A stretch of 64,000 bases of DNA from Azospirillum brasilense (GTDB taxonomy: Bacteria; Pseudomonadota; Alphaproteobacteria; Azospirillales; Azospirillaceae): contig NZ_VITI01000002.1 in assembly GCF_007827795.1 (NCBI RefSeq), positions 124,001 through 188,000 of the forward strand, written 5' to 3'. Shown piece after piece: positions 42,813 to 51,534 of the stretch. Position 1 is the stretch's first letter; each line of letters begins with the position of its first letter. The notes below the pieces were generated by a model, which saw only the letters and a list, made by a program, of their open reading frames with translations, had not been told where the DNA came from and made no database searches. The position numbers and the translations under genes were made by a program.

Positions 42813-43075
42813 GACACACGGTTCGAAGCCGGCGCGTCCTGACCGCCGCACTCATCGCCGGGTTGGGAGCCGGATTGGGCGCCTGCACCCCGACCGTCAA
42901 GGTCGAGGCTCCCGACAAGCCCATCGAGATCAACCTGAACATCCGGATCGAACAGGAAGTCCGGGTGAAGGTCGAACGCGACCTGGAAAAGGTCATCGCG
43001 GACGATCCGGCCCTGTTCGGCCTGCCGCCGGCCCAGGACAGCTTGGGCGGTGCGAAGGGAGGGAAAAAGCCATGA
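42809..43075 (+). CDS. ynbE: YnbE-like outer membrane lipoprotein
   Basis: The 88-residue protein has a lipoprotein signal ending LGAC, so the mature protein is lipidated on Cys. The short mature part (TPTVKVEAPDKPIEINLNIRI, then VKVERDLEKVI) matches YnbE. In E. coli YnbE forms a beta-strand stack that completes the YdbH bridge at the outer membrane. AAGGA lies upstream of the ATG. The gene overlaps both neighbours by four bases. Confidence 0.85.
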   Translation: MRHTVRSRRVLTAALIAGLGAGLGACTPTVKVEAPDKPIEINLNIRIEQEVRVKVERDLEKVIADDPALFGLPPAQDSLGGAKGGKKP

Positions 43076-43407
43076 AGCGCATGTTTGCCGCCGCCGGGCT
43101 GGTCCTGGCGCTCGCCCTGTCGGTTCCTGCGTTGGCCCCGGCCCAGGACGCCCTGGGCGCCGCCAAGGCCGCCGGGCAGATCGGCGAGCGGCCGGACGGG
43201 CTCGTCGGAGCGGTCCCCGGCGCGCCGGCCTCCGCCGCCCAGCTTGCCGAGCAGGTCAACGCCCAGCGCATCGCCCGTTACCGCGAGATCGCCGGAAGCA
43301 ACGGCACCTCGGTGGATCAGGTCCAGGCCCTGGCCGGAAAGCAACTGATCGAGCGCACCCCCGCCGGCCAATATGTGCTGTCGGGCGGGCGCTGGGTCCG
43401 CAAGTAG
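43072..43407 (+). CDS. ydbL: YdbL-like (DUF1318) periplasmic protein
   Basis: The 111-residue protein has a signal peptide (MFAAAGLVLALALSVPALA) and a DUF1318 domain of the YdbL type: AAKAAGQIGERPDGLVGAVPG, then VNAQRIARYREIAGSNGTSVDQVQALAGKQLI, and a C-terminal Trp-Val-Arg-Lys. YdbL is encoded with YdbH and YnbE and appears to tune assembly of that bridge. The ATGA overlap with ynbE and 13-base gap to the next gene suggest one transcript. Confidence 0.88.
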   Translation: MKRMFAAAGLVLALALSVPALAPAQDALGAAKAAGQIGERPDGLVGAVPGAPASAAQLAEQVNAQRIARYREIAGSNGTSVDQVQALAGKQLIERTPAGQYVLSGGRWVRK

Positions 43408-43420
43408 GCCGCCAGCGGCG

Positions 43421-45433
43421 ATGACCGCCGCCCTCTGCGCCCGGATCGGGGAGTGCCGTGCGGCCTTGGCCGCCATGCCCGGCAATTCCGTGGCGCTGGC
43501 CGGGCTGTTCGACGCGCTCGACGCGCTGGGCGAGGCCGGGACGCCGGAGGAGGCGGTGGCCCGCTCCGCCTTCGGCGAGGGACTGCGGCGACAGGGACGG
43601 GCGGCCGAGGCCGAGGCGCACCACCGCGCCGCCCTGTCCTGGCTGCCGGATTTCGGCGGCAACCATTTCAATCTGGGCCTGACGCTCCAGGCGCTGGGCC
43701 GCACCGCGGAGGCGGCCGATGCCTATGGCGAGGCCGCAAGGCTGATGCCGCGCTTCGCCCCGGCCCCCTGCAATCAGGGCGTCCTGCTTCGCGCGTTGGC
43801 CCGCCGCGAGGCGGCGGAGACGGCGCTGCGCCGGGCCTTATCGCTCGACCCCACTCTGGTTCCCGGCTGGCTCAATCTCGGCGCGGTGGTCCAGGAGTTG
43901 GGGCGGACGGAGGAGGCCGCCGGCTGTTACCGCAACGCCCTGGCCCTGCGTCCCGATCTGGCCGAAGCCCACGCCAATCTCGGGCTGGCGGTGAAGGAGG
44001 CCGGACGCCTCGCGGACAGCCTGCCGGCCTTCGAGCGCGCCCTGGCGCTCGGCCTGACCGACGCGGGCGGCGTGCTTGCCCAGCTCGTTCAGCAGATGCG
44101 GCATCTCTGCCGCTGGAATGGGCTGGCGGAGCGCTCCGCGCAGCTGGCCGCCCTGATGGGTGGCGGCGCGACACGGCAGGTCCATCCCTGGATCTTCCTT
44201 GGCGAAGGCGCCGGACCGGCGGCGGAACTGGCCTGCGCCCGCCGCTACGCGGAGTGGCGGACACGGGGCACCGCAGCCATGCCGGCCCAGCCCGATTCCG
44301 GACTGCGCGGCCGCCTGCGCGTCGGCTACCTGTCCGCGGACTATCACGAGCACGCCACCGCCGCCCTCATCGCGGAGCTGATCGAACGCCACGACCGGAG
44401 CCAACTGGAGGTTGTCGGTTACAGCTATGGCCCCGATGACGGCGGCCCGATGCGGCGCCGGCTCACCGCCGGATTCGACCGCTTCGTGGACATCTCCGAC
44501 CGCTCACACGCCGACGCCGCGGCGCGCATCCGGGCGGACGGCATGGACATCCTGGTGGATTTGAAGGGCTACACCCAGCACGCCCGACCGGAGATCGCCG
44601 CCCATCGGCCCGCCCCCGTGCAGGCGCAGTGGCTGGGCTATCCGGGGACGATGGGTGCCGGTTTCATCGACTACGTGATCGGCGACCCGCTGGTCACGCC
44701 GTTCGATCACCAGCCCTTCTATGCGGAGCGGATCGTCCAGCTTCCCGACTGTTACCAGCCCAACGACCGCAGCCGGCCGATCGGTCCGACTCCATCGCGC
44801 GCCGCTTGCGGCCTGCCGGATCGGGGCACGGTCCTCTGCTGCTTCAACGCCGCCTACAAGATCACGCCGGACCTGTTCGACCGGTGGTGCCGCCTGCTGC
44901 GCGCGGTGCCGGACTGCGTGCTGTGGCTGCTCGACAGCCACCCGGAGGCGAGCGCGAATCTGCGGCGGGAGGCGGCACGCCGCGGCGTGGCGGCGAGCCG
45001 GCTGGTCTTCGCGCCCAGGCGCCCTCCGGCCGAGCATCTGGCGCGCTACCGTTTGGCCGACCTGTTCCTGGACACCACGCCGATCGGAGCCCACACCACG
45101 GCCAGCGACGCGCTGTGGGCTGGCCTTCCGGTGCTGACGGTGACGGGGGAAGGGTTCGCGTCCCGCGTCGGGACGAGCCTGCTGCGCGCTGTCGGTCTGC
45201 CCGAACTGGCCGTCCGTTCGCTCGCCGATTATGAAGTCACCGCCTTGCGATTGGCCGGCGATCCGGACGGCCTCACCCGGTTGAAGGCGCGCCTCACCGC
45301 GGAGCGTGAACGCGCGCCGCTGTTCGACACCGAGCGCTTCGCCCGTGCCCTGGAGCGCGCCTACGCGACGATGTGGGACATCCACATGGCCGGCAAGCCG
45401 CCGCGCCCGTTCGCCGTCCGGGACGAGGATTAA
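43421..45433 (+). CDS. TPR-containing GT41 (OGT/SPINDLY-type) glycosyltransferase
   Basis: The 670-residue protein has N-terminal tetratricopeptide repeats (LPDFGGNHFNLGLTLQALGR, LDPTLVPGWLNLGAVVQELGR, LRPDLAEAHANLGLAVKEAGR). A GT41 catalytic region follows: GRLRVGYLSADYHEHATAAL, ILVDLKGYTQHARPEI, VQAQWLGYPGTMGAGFIDYV and the nucleotide-binding PIGAHTTASDALWAGLPVL. Eukaryotic relatives transfer GlcNAc or fucose to proteins; bacterial ones such as HMW1C-like enzymes act on adhesins or flagellin. The acceptor here is unknown. It follows ydbL by 13 bases and ends overlapping the convergent coiled-coil gene by four bases. Confidence 0.9.
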   Translation: MTAALCARIGECRAALAAMPGNSVALAGLFDALDALGEAGTPEEAVARSAFGEGLRRQGRAAEAEAHHRAALSWLPDFGGNHFNLGLTLQALGRTAEAADAYGEAARLMPRFAPAPCNQGVLLRALARREAAETALRRALSLDPTLVPGWLNLGAVVQELGRTEEAAGCYRNALALRPDLAEAHANLGLAVKEAGRLADSLPAFERALALGLTDAGGVLAQLVQQMRHLCRWNGLAERSAQLAALMGGGATRQVHPWIFLGEGAGPAAELACARRYAEWRTRGTAAMPAQPDSGLRGRLRVGYLSADYHEHATAALIAELIERHDRSQLEVVGYSYGPDDGGPMRRRLTAGFDRFVDISDRSHADAAARIRADGMDILVDLKGYTQHARPEIAAHRPAPVQAQWLGYPGTMGAGFIDYVIGDPLVTPFDHQPFYAERIVQLPDCYQPNDRSRPIGPTPSRAACGLPDRGTVLCCFNAAYKITPDLFDRWCRLLRAVPDCVLWLLDSHPEASANLRREAARRGVAASRLVFAPRRPPAEHLARYRLADLFLDTTPIGAHTTASDALWAGLPVLTVTGEGFASRVGTSLLRAVGLPELAVRSLADYEVTALRLAGDPDGLTRLKARLTAERERAPLFDTERFARALERAYATMWDIHMAGKPPRPFAVRDED

Positions 45434-46155
45434 GGGAAGGGGCAGCGGTCGGCGGTCACCTCCACGAAGGAACGGGCGCCGGGCGCGAAGGTGAAACGGT
45501 ACTCGCTGTTGTCGAGCACCACCGTCTGGTGCAGGGGCAGAACGCCCTTGGCGACCGTTTCCTTGCCACCCATGCCGGCGATCTTGATGGTCACCGGCTG
45601 CGACGGGTCGAACCAGCTTTCGGCGTTGCCCTGCGCGTTGCGCGACGATTGGCCCTCGCCGCTGACCGTCACCGCGCCGTTGTTGAAGCTGGTGCTGCGA
45701 TTGCCCGATTTGAGGAGGGGGGTGGCCAGGGCGAAGCGCTTGGTTTCCGCCGGCTGGCAATTGCGCACCGCCTGGACCTGGGCGATCACGAAGGCGAGGC
45801 GGTTGGGGTCCATGCCGCCCTTCAGCCGCTCCGACACCAAGCCGGTCAGCCGCGCGAGATCGCCCGAGGGCACTTCGCGCTGGAGCCGGGCTTCCAGCTC
45901 CGCCGCGCGGGCCTCCGCAGTGCGGGCGGCGTGCTGCATCTGGCTGGCGAGCAGCTCAAGCTCCGCCTTCTGGCGCGACAGTGTGGAGATCTCTTCCCGC
46001 AACGTGACGTCGCGGCCCTTCAGCTGCTCGATGCCCATCTGGTAGGCGAACAGACCGACACCGAGGAGAACGGCGGCGAACAGACCGAACTTCGCGAACC
46101 CCGCCCAGAAGCGGCGGCGGTAACGGCGTTCGTAGTCGTAGCGTCCCAAGGCCAT
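45430..46155 (-). CDS. Membrane-anchored coiled-coil protein of unknown function
   Basis: The 241-residue protein has a short basic head (RYDYERRYRRRFWAGF), one membrane helix (about residues 19-38, FAKFGLFAAVLLGVGLFAYQ), a coiled coil (LREEISTLSRQKAELELLASQMQ) and a beta-rich C-terminal domain with two cysteines (RNCQPAETKRFAL and VTADRCPFP). The C-terminal domain would lie in the periplasm. I do not recognise a function. It lies 96 bases downstream of lptD on the same strand, so it may share that transcript, and it could help LPS transport or envelope assembly; that is positional inference. Confidence 0.65.
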   Translation of the reverse strand: MALGRYDYERRYRRRFWAGFAKFGLFAAVLLGVGLFAYQMGIEQLKGRDVTLREEISTLSRQKAELELLASQMQHAARTAEARAAELEARLQREVPSGDLARLTGLVSERLKGGMDPNRLAFVIAQVQAVRNCQPAETKRFALATPLLKSGNRSTSFNNGAVTVSGEGQSSRNAQGNAESWFDPSQPVTIKIAGMGGKETVAKGVLPLHQTVVLDNSEYRFTFAPGARSFVEVTADRCPFP

Positions 46156-46251
46156 GTGCAGCAAACCCGAGCGGAAGAGGAGGGGGCTATGGCTACCCAG
46201 ATCGGCCGCCCGATGCAACCCCTTGACCTTGGCGAGAGACGCAACTCCAGG

Positions 46252-48660
46252 TCAGTTGCTGGCTCCGGACGGGCCAAGGAACCCGGCGCTGATGCCCGGC
46301 GTGCGGAACTCGCCCACATTCTTGAACACGAAGCGGAAGAAGATGGTGTTTCCTTCCTGCTCGCCGTTCTGGATGACGGTGTAGTCGCGCTGGGCGATGG
46401 TTTCGAAGATCAGGCATTCGTCCTGGTAGCGGAGCACGCCCGCGCTGGAGCGCGGCCCGGCATCGGGGCGGAAGGCCTGGGAATGGGACAGGCCGATCGA
46501 CCAACGTTCTGAAAGCTGCGACGACACCGAGACGCCCGCCTGCTCCACCTCGTTCCGCTCGACGACGTAGGGGTTCTCGGTCTGGTCGACATAGGTGTAG
46601 GTGCCGGCAACGCGCAGCAGCGGCACGCCGGCCGATGCGTTGACCGAATGCCGGCGCGGCTTCAGCGTGTCGTGGTCGATGCGGAAGCTGTAGTTCACGT
46701 CCAGCCAGTCCGCCGGGCGCAGGTCAAGGCGACCGACGTAATCCGACGACTTCTTGTCGAGGCCCGATCCGCCACGGAAGTTCTCCGTATCGTCGGCGCG
46801 GAAGCTCTGGCCGACGAACAGGCTTGCCGAACCGGTCTTGTAGCCCTGAAACGTCGTGCGCAGACCGTAGGTGGCGCGAAGGCCGCCGTCCAGCCGATCG
46901 ATGCCGGTGAAGCGGTTGGGCATCAGCAGGTTGACCTCGTCGAACTCGACGTCGAGGCTGTCCTCGTTCGGGAAGGCCGGATCATTGTCCACCTTCGGCG
47001 ACACGCTGATCTGTCCGATGGGCTCGATGGTCTGGAAGTTGTTCTCGCCATAGCGGACGAAGGGGTAACGGACCGTGGTCGTGGCCTGCGGGAAGAAGCG
47101 CAGACGCTGAACGCTGTCGTTGCCGGTCCCGCCGGCCGGGTCGTTCGGATCGAACCGCTGGGCGGTGTAGCCGGCCAGAAGGACGCTGCCTTCGACGGTG
47201 GTGACGAAACCCAGGTTGGAGTAAATGTCCCGCTGCCAGCCGGGCTGCACGGCCATCCGCTGGGTGTCGGGGCCGCCGCTGCCCGGCCGGGCGATCGCCA
47301 GCAGGCTGCTGTCCAGGGACCAGCGCCCGCCCAGCAGGCTGCCCGGCTCACCCAGCGCGTTGTAGCGCGCCTCGGGAAGCACGTACGGCTCCTGCACCGG
47401 ATTGCCCCAGCGCAGATCCTGGAAGCTGTAGGCGTTGACCGCGGCGTAGTTGCGCCCGTTGAAGCCTTCGACGAAGGCCCGGCTGGTCAGCACCTCGTCG
47501 CGGATGTTGAAGTAGCGGCGCAGATACAGCTCGTCACTCGCCCGCTTCAGATCGAAGCCCCAGCGCCATGTCTCGTCGATGTCGAACAGGCCGCTGGCAA
47601 AGGCGTGGCCGCGCCAGCGGCGATCATCGGCGCCCTTCAGCGTGCCGTTGGGAATCTCGCCCTGCGTCCCCGACGCGTCGAGCTGCAGCCGTCCGTTCTC
47701 GAAGCGCTTGCGGTACTGGCCGCCGAGGAACAGGCCCTGTTCCGAATAGCCGCCGACGTCGAAGGTCGCGTCCTGATCCGGCGCGATGTCCCAATAATAG
47801 TGGGAGATGACGCCGAAGCCGAGATTCGAGTTGTTGCGGAAGCTGGGCGTCAGGAAGCCGGAGCGCCGGTCCACCGTGGGATCGGGGTGGGACAGGTAGG
47901 GGGTGTAGAAGAACGGAACGCCGAACATTTCCATGAAGGCGTCGCGGTAGCGGACCTCGTGATCCTCGTTGTCCTGGACCACGCGGGCGGCCCGGATCTG
48001 CCAGACCGGCGCGCGGGTCGGATCGGACTTGCAGAGGTCGCAGGGGCTGTAGACGGCCCGGTTCAGGCGGATCAGGCGTCCGCCGCGGCGCTCGCCTTCG
48101 TTGCCGGCCATGCGGCTGTTGTCGGTCATCAGCACACGGACGTTCTCGACGAACGCGTCGCGCATGTCGTCGGTCAGTTCCGCGTAATTGGAGAACAGAA
48201 TGTCGCCCGACGGCTCGACCAGACGGACATTGCCGGAGGCGATGACCACCTTGGTCTTTTGGTTGTAGGTGATCGTGTCGGCATGGACCGTCCGCGGTCC
48301 CTGCGACAGTTCGACGTTGCCCGACGCCGTCACAAGGCTGTTGGCCTCGTCGAAGGTGACCGAGTCCGCTCCCAGAAGAACTGGGGGGTCCTGCGGCTTT
48401 CCGTTGGACGGTCCCGGCGATGGAACGACGACTTCGAGCCGTTCGCCCTGATTCTGCCCGCCCGGCGGGGCGGCGTTCGCCTGCGGCACCGGAGCCGGAG
48501 GCTGCTGCGCGTCGGCCAGATCGGCCAGGACAATGCCGCAGGCGGCCATCAGGGCGACGATGCCTGATCGCAGGACCAGCGACCGGCGGTCCAACGGGCG
48601 GTGCATCTTCGGGCTGGTGGCGCGGACGCGCCGGGCATGTCGGGACGGGAGCTGGGACAT
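46252..48660 (-). CDS. lptD: LPS-assembly protein LptD
   Basis: The 802-residue protein has an N-terminal signal region, a periplasmic OstA-like beta-jellyroll (LLGADSVTFDEANSLVTASGNVELSQG, ITYNQKTKVVIASGNVRL) that accepts lipopolysaccharide from LptA, and a large C-terminal barrel domain (YRDAFMEMFGVPFFYTPYLSHPDP, RRSGFLTPSFRNNSNLGFG) that inserts it in the outer membrane. Cysteines at CDLC may form the disulphide pair. ATG 48660 (MSQLPSRH) was chosen; ATG 48606 is a possible later start before the hydrophobic segment. A terminator (48755-48794) isolates it from upstream genes, so it has its own promoter. Confidence 0.93.
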   Translation of the reverse strand: MSQLPSRHARRVRATSPKMHRPLDRRSLVLRSGIVALMAACGIVLADLADAQQPPAPVPQANAAPPGGQNQGERLEVVVPSPGPSNGKPQDPPVLLGADSVTFDEANSLVTASGNVELSQGPRTVHADTITYNQKTKVVIASGNVRLVEPSGDILFSNYAELTDDMRDAFVENVRVLMTDNSRMAGNEGERRGGRLIRLNRAVYSPCDLCKSDPTRAPVWQIRAARVVQDNEDHEVRYRDAFMEMFGVPFFYTPYLSHPDPTVDRRSGFLTPSFRNNSNLGFGVISHYYWDIAPDQDATFDVGGYSEQGLFLGGQYRKRFENGRLQLDASGTQGEIPNGTLKGADDRRWRGHAFASGLFDIDETWRWGFDLKRASDELYLRRYFNIRDEVLTSRAFVEGFNGRNYAAVNAYSFQDLRWGNPVQEPYVLPEARYNALGEPGSLLGGRWSLDSSLLAIARPGSGGPDTQRMAVQPGWQRDIYSNLGFVTTVEGSVLLAGYTAQRFDPNDPAGGTGNDSVQRLRFFPQATTTVRYPFVRYGENNFQTIEPIGQISVSPKVDNDPAFPNEDSLDVEFDEVNLLMPNRFTGIDRLDGGLRATYGLRTTFQGYKTGSASLFVGQSFRADDTENFRGGSGLDKKSSDYVGRLDLRPADWLDVNYSFRIDHDTLKPRRHSVNASAGVPLLRVAGTYTYVDQTENPYVVERNEVEQAGVSVSSQLSERWSIGLSHSQAFRPDAGPRSSAGVLRYQDECLIFETIAQRDYTVIQNGEQEGNTIFFRFVFKNVGEFRTPGISAGFLGPSGASN

Positions 48661-48754
48661 GCCGAACGTTTGAGGTAACGAACCGGCCAAGTCAACGGTT
48701 TCGCGGGGCGCCTCGCGAATTGTCCAACGCCTGTTGCCGTAAGGCGGAGACATG

Positions 48755-48794
48755 AAAAAGGGGACCGGCCGCGACAAGCGGACGTCCCCTTTTT
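48755..48794 (-). terminator. Terminator after the RAM-domain gene
   Basis: AAAAAGGGGAC at 48755-48765 pairs perfectly with GTCCCCTTTTT at 48784-48794. A- and T-runs flank the stem on both strands. It lies between the RAM-domain gene and the lptD start on the minus strand. Confidence 0.75.
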
Positions 48795-48843
48795 CGTGCC
48801 CGGCCCGCCCCTTTTCAGGGCGGTTTCCGCAACCGTCAACCCT

Positions 48844-49086
48844 CTAGGCGAAGGCCTTGAAGGCGATGAGGGTGAAGGTGTCGCGCACCCCCGTCAGGGT
48901 CTGGATGTTTTCGGTCACGAATCGGCCGATGTCCAGATCCTGGGGCAGATAGCACTTCATCAGCAGATCGTACTGGCCGGAGGTGGAGTGCACCTCCGAC
49001 ACCTGCTCGATGTCCTGAACGGCCTGATCGGCCACCTGATAGGCTTTGCCAAGCTCACACTTGACCATGACGAAGATGGTCTGCAT
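48844..49086 (-). CDS. Stand-alone Lrp/AsnC ligand-binding (RAM) domain protein
   Basis: The 80-residue protein (MQTIFVMVKCELGKAYQVAD, QVSEVHSTSGQYDLLMKCYL, TLTGVRDTFTLIAFK) is the RAM effector domain of Lrp/AsnC regulators without a DNA-binding domain. Such single-domain proteins form oligomers and bind amino acids or related ligands. It could sense a metabolite and modify a partner. It follows the DEAD-box helicase gene by five bases, so both are almost surely co-transcribed from the minus strand. Confidence 0.88.
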   Translation of the reverse strand: MQTIFVMVKCELGKAYQVADQAVQDIEQVSEVHSTSGQYDLLMKCYLPQDLDIGRFVTENIQTLTGVRDTFTLIAFKAFA

Positions 49087-49091
49087 GGCGC

Positions 49092-50678
49092 TCAGCCCTC
49101 CTGCGAGGATTGCTCGGTGGACTCGACCGGGGTCGGGCGCCGCACGGAGCGGAGCATGAACGCCGGCATATGGTCGCCGAAGCCGATCACGGCTGTGTCG
49201 TCCTCGTCCTCGTCGCGGCGGCGGCGGCGGTCACGATCGCGGTCACGATCCCGGCGCGGTTCCTGGCGGCGGCTCTCGGCGGCGGCCAGCGATTCGCGCG
49301 GCTGGCGCTCCTCCCGAGGCTGGCGCTCCTCGCGCACCGGACGCTCCTCGCGGCTCGGCCGCTCTTCGCGCGGTTGACGGTCCTCACGCGGCTGACGATC
49401 GTCGCGGGCCTGACGCTCCTCGCGGGGCGCCCGTTCCTCGCGGTCCGGACGTTCGGCGCGCTCGGCGCGCGGCGCGCGGTCGCCGCGCTCCTTGTCCTTG
49501 CCGCGACCCCGGCTGCGGCCACGACGCGCCTCGTCCTCGCTGAGGAACTCGGCCGACTCGAGGCCGTCAATGGCGATCAACGGAATCTCCCGCTTGATGA
49601 GACGGCCGATAGCCGAAACCTGCTTGCCGTCCAGCGGACTGGCCAGCGTGAAGGCGCGGCCCGAACGGCCCGCCCGGCCGGTGCGTCCGATGCGGTGGAC
49701 ATAATCTTCCGCGCTGATCGGCACGTCGAAGTTGAAGACGTGGCTGAGCCCCTGCACGTCCAGGCCGCGCGCCGCCACGTCGGAACAGACGAGCAGTGTG
49801 ATCTCGCCCTTCTTGAAGGCCTCCAGCGTCTCCGTCCGCTTCGACTGAACCATGTCGCCGTGCAGCGCGCCGGCGTTGAAGCCGTGGCTCTCCAGCGACT
49901 TCTGCAGAATGGCGACGTCGCGCTTGCGGTTGCAGAAGATGAAGGCGTTCTTGACGTCCTCGGTACGCAGCAGGTGGCGCAGCGCCTTGCGCTTGTCCTC
50001 CTCGTGCACCAGGACCATGGCCTGGGTCACCGTCTCCGACGGGGAGGCCGGCGGGGCGACGGTCACTTCCTTCGGGTTCGATAGGAAGGCGTCGGCCAGA
50101 CGGCGGATTTCCGGCGGCATGGTGGCGGAGAAGAACAGCGTCTGGCGCAGCTTGGGCAGCTTGCTGACGATCCGTTCGATGTCCGGGATGAAGCCCATGT
50201 CGAGCATCCGGTCCGCTTCGTCAATGACGAAGACCTTGATGTCGTTGAGCATGATGTTGCCGCGCTCGAACAGGTCGATCAGACGGCCCGGCGTCGCGAT
50301 CAGCACGTCCACCCCGCGGTCCAGCCGCTTCACCTGCTCGGTGAAGGTTTCGCCGCCGATCAGGAGCGCCATGCTGAGCTTATGGTGCTTGCCGTAGGTC
50401 TCGAAGCTTTCAGCGACCTGGGCAGCCAGCTCCCGAGTCGGCTCCAGGATGAGCGAACGGGGCATGCGCGCCCGCGCCCGGCCCGACGCCAGGATGCTGA
50501 TCATCGGCAAGGTGAAGCTGGCCGTCTTCCCGGTGCCGGTTTGCGCGCAGCCGAGCACGTCGCGGCCTTGCAGGACCCAGGGAATGGCCTGTTCCTGAAT
50601 TGGCGTCGGCTGGGTGTAACCCTTGTCCTCGATTGCCCGCAGGACGTCAGGTCCAAGCCCAAGTTCCGAAAAGAGCAT
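49092..50678 (-). CDS. DEAD-box RNA helicase (RhlE type) with Arg/Glu repeat tail
   Basis: The 528-residue protein has a standard helicase core of about 380 residues: GYTQPTPIQEQAIPW (Q motif), AQTGTGKT, PTRELA, TPGRL, DEAD within VIDEADRMLDMGF, SAT, and HRIGRTGRAGRSG. It unwinds short RNA duplexes, often in ribosome assembly or mRNA decay. The C-terminal tail is highly charged and contains seven near-identical six-residue units of the type RQPREE, encoded by 18-bp tandem repeats at 49290-49415. A late RRRRRDEDEDD stretch follows. ATG 50678 (MLFSELGLG) is the family start. A strong promoter precedes it. Confidence 0.92.
   Translation of the reverse strand: MLFSELGLGPDVLRAIEDKGYTQPTPIQEQAIPWVLQGRDVLGCAQTGTGKTASFTLPMISILASGRARARMPRSLILEPTRELAAQVAESFETYGKHHKLSMALLIGGETFTEQVKRLDRGVDVLIATPGRLIDLFERGNIMLNDIKVFVIDEADRMLDMGFIPDIERIVSKLPKLRQTLFFSATMPPEIRRLADAFLSNPKEVTVAPPASPSETVTQAMVLVHEEDKRKALRHLLRTEDVKNAFIFCNRKRDVAILQKSLESHGFNAGALHGDMVQSKRTETLEAFKKGEITLLVCSDVAARGLDVQGLSHVFNFDVPISAEDYVHRIGRTGRAGRSGRAFTLASPLDGKQVSAIGRLIKREIPLIAIDGLESAEFLSEDEARRGRSRGRGKDKERGDRAPRAERAERPDREERAPREERQARDDRQPREDRQPREERPSREERPVREERQPREERQPRESLAAAESRRQEPRRDRDRDRDRRRRRDEDEDDTAVIGFGDHMPAFMLRSVRRPTPVESTEQSSQEG
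49290..49415 (-). repeat. Seven 18-bp tandem repeats coding for RQPREE-type units
   Basis: Within the helicase tail, seven consecutive six-residue units (RQARDD, RQPRED, RQPREE, RPSREE, RPVREE, RQPREE, RQPRES) are encoded by degenerate 18-bp tandem repeats. They preserve frame, so copy number can vary without breaking the gene. Confidence 0.8.
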
Positions 50679-50743
50679 CCAACCTGTTTCTGTCTGGAGT
50701 GCGAAAATCGTGCCGGTACGGCCCGACGAGTAGATGGTGCGGC

Positions 50744-50771
50744 AGAATATGAAGTCAAAGGGCGCTGTCAA
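50744..50771 (-). promoter_or_regulatory. Promoter of the helicase-RAM operon
   Basis: On the minus strand TTGACA (50771-50766) and TATTCT (50749-50744) are separated by 16 bases. Initiation near 50737 gives a 59-base leader before ATG 50678. The -35 is a perfect consensus match. Confidence 0.6.
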
Positions 50772-50850
50772 TAGACCTTGTGATGAAATCGCGCATTGTG
50801 CGGGCCCGGATGGGCCGCTTGGCGTTCCGCGTCCGCTCGGCTAGGCTATG

Positions 50851-50915
50851 AAAAGGCCGTGAAAACCGCGGAAATCCTGGGTCTGGGAGGGTGAAAGGGC
50901 AGGTTTTGGCCTTTT
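50851..50915 (+). promoter_or_regulatory. Long bulged inverted repeat upstream of the isochorismatase-like gene
   Basis: AAAAGGCC-gtg-AAAACC at 50851-50867 pairs with GGTTTT-GGCCTTTT at 50902-50915: 14 base pairs with one three-base bulge and a 34-base loop. It sits 40 bases before ATG 50956 and would be in that gene's leader. Confidence 0.5.
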
Positions 50916-50955
50916 CCACCCCCCGGACCGGACAAGGAAAAAAGGCACCCCTCCG

Positions 50956-51498
50956 ATGCTTCTGTCCTCCGAACGTTCCGTCCTGGTGGTGGTCGATATC
51001 CAGGAAAAGCTGATGCCGGCCATCGCCGAGTCCGCGCGGGTGGAGCGCAACGCCGCCACCCTGCTGAAGGCCGCCGCCCTGCTCGGCGTGCCGGCCTTCG
51101 CCACCGAACAGTATCCCAGAGGCCTCGGTCCGACGGCCGCCTCCCTGCGCGCCCTGCTGCCGCCGGACGGGGTGGTGGAGAAGATCACCTTCTCCGCCGC
51201 GCGGGAGCCGGCATTCCTGGAACGGCTGGAGCGGCTCGGCCGCCGACAGGTGGTGCTGGCCGGGTCGGAGGCTCATGTGTGCGTGATGCAGACCGCGCTG
51301 TCGCTGGTCGGGCTGGGGTTCGAGGTGGTGTTGGTGGCGGACGCCGTATCGTCGCGCGTTCCCGCCAACGCGGAACTTGGCATCGCCCGCATGCGCGCCG
51401 CCGGGGCGACCATCGTCAGCACGGAAATGGTCCTGTTCGAATGGATGGAGCGGTCGGACATTCCGGTCTTCAAGGCGGTGCTGGAACTGATCCGCTGA
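50956..51498 (+). CDS. Isochorismatase-like cysteine hydrolase
   Basis: The 180-residue enzyme has the family triad: Asp14 (VLVVVDIQEKLM), Lys76 (VEKITFSA) and Cys109 (LAGSEAHVCVMQTAL). The cis-peptide region GSEAHVC follows the nicotinamidase/YcaC pattern. Family members hydrolyse amides or vinyl ethers of small molecules; this subgroup has no fixed substrate. The next gene, an alpha/beta hydrolase, begins 36 bases later on the same strand, so the two may form a small catabolic unit. ATG 50956 follows a candidate leader structure. Confidence 0.87.
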   Translation: MLLSSERSVLVVVDIQEKLMPAIAESARVERNAATLLKAAALLGVPAFATEQYPRGLGPTAASLRALLPPDGVVEKITFSAAREPAFLERLERLGRRQVVLAGSEAHVCVMQTALSLVGLGFEVVLVADAVSSRVPANAELGIARMRAAGATIVSTEMVLFEWMERSDIPVFKAVLELIR

Positions 51499-51534
51499 CC
51501 GGATAAAGAACGTCAGAACGAGGAAGGACGAGGG

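Noticed and set aside
46648-48567. Long plus-strand frame opposite lptD
   Set aside because: The minus strand encodes recognisable LptD blocks along the whole span.
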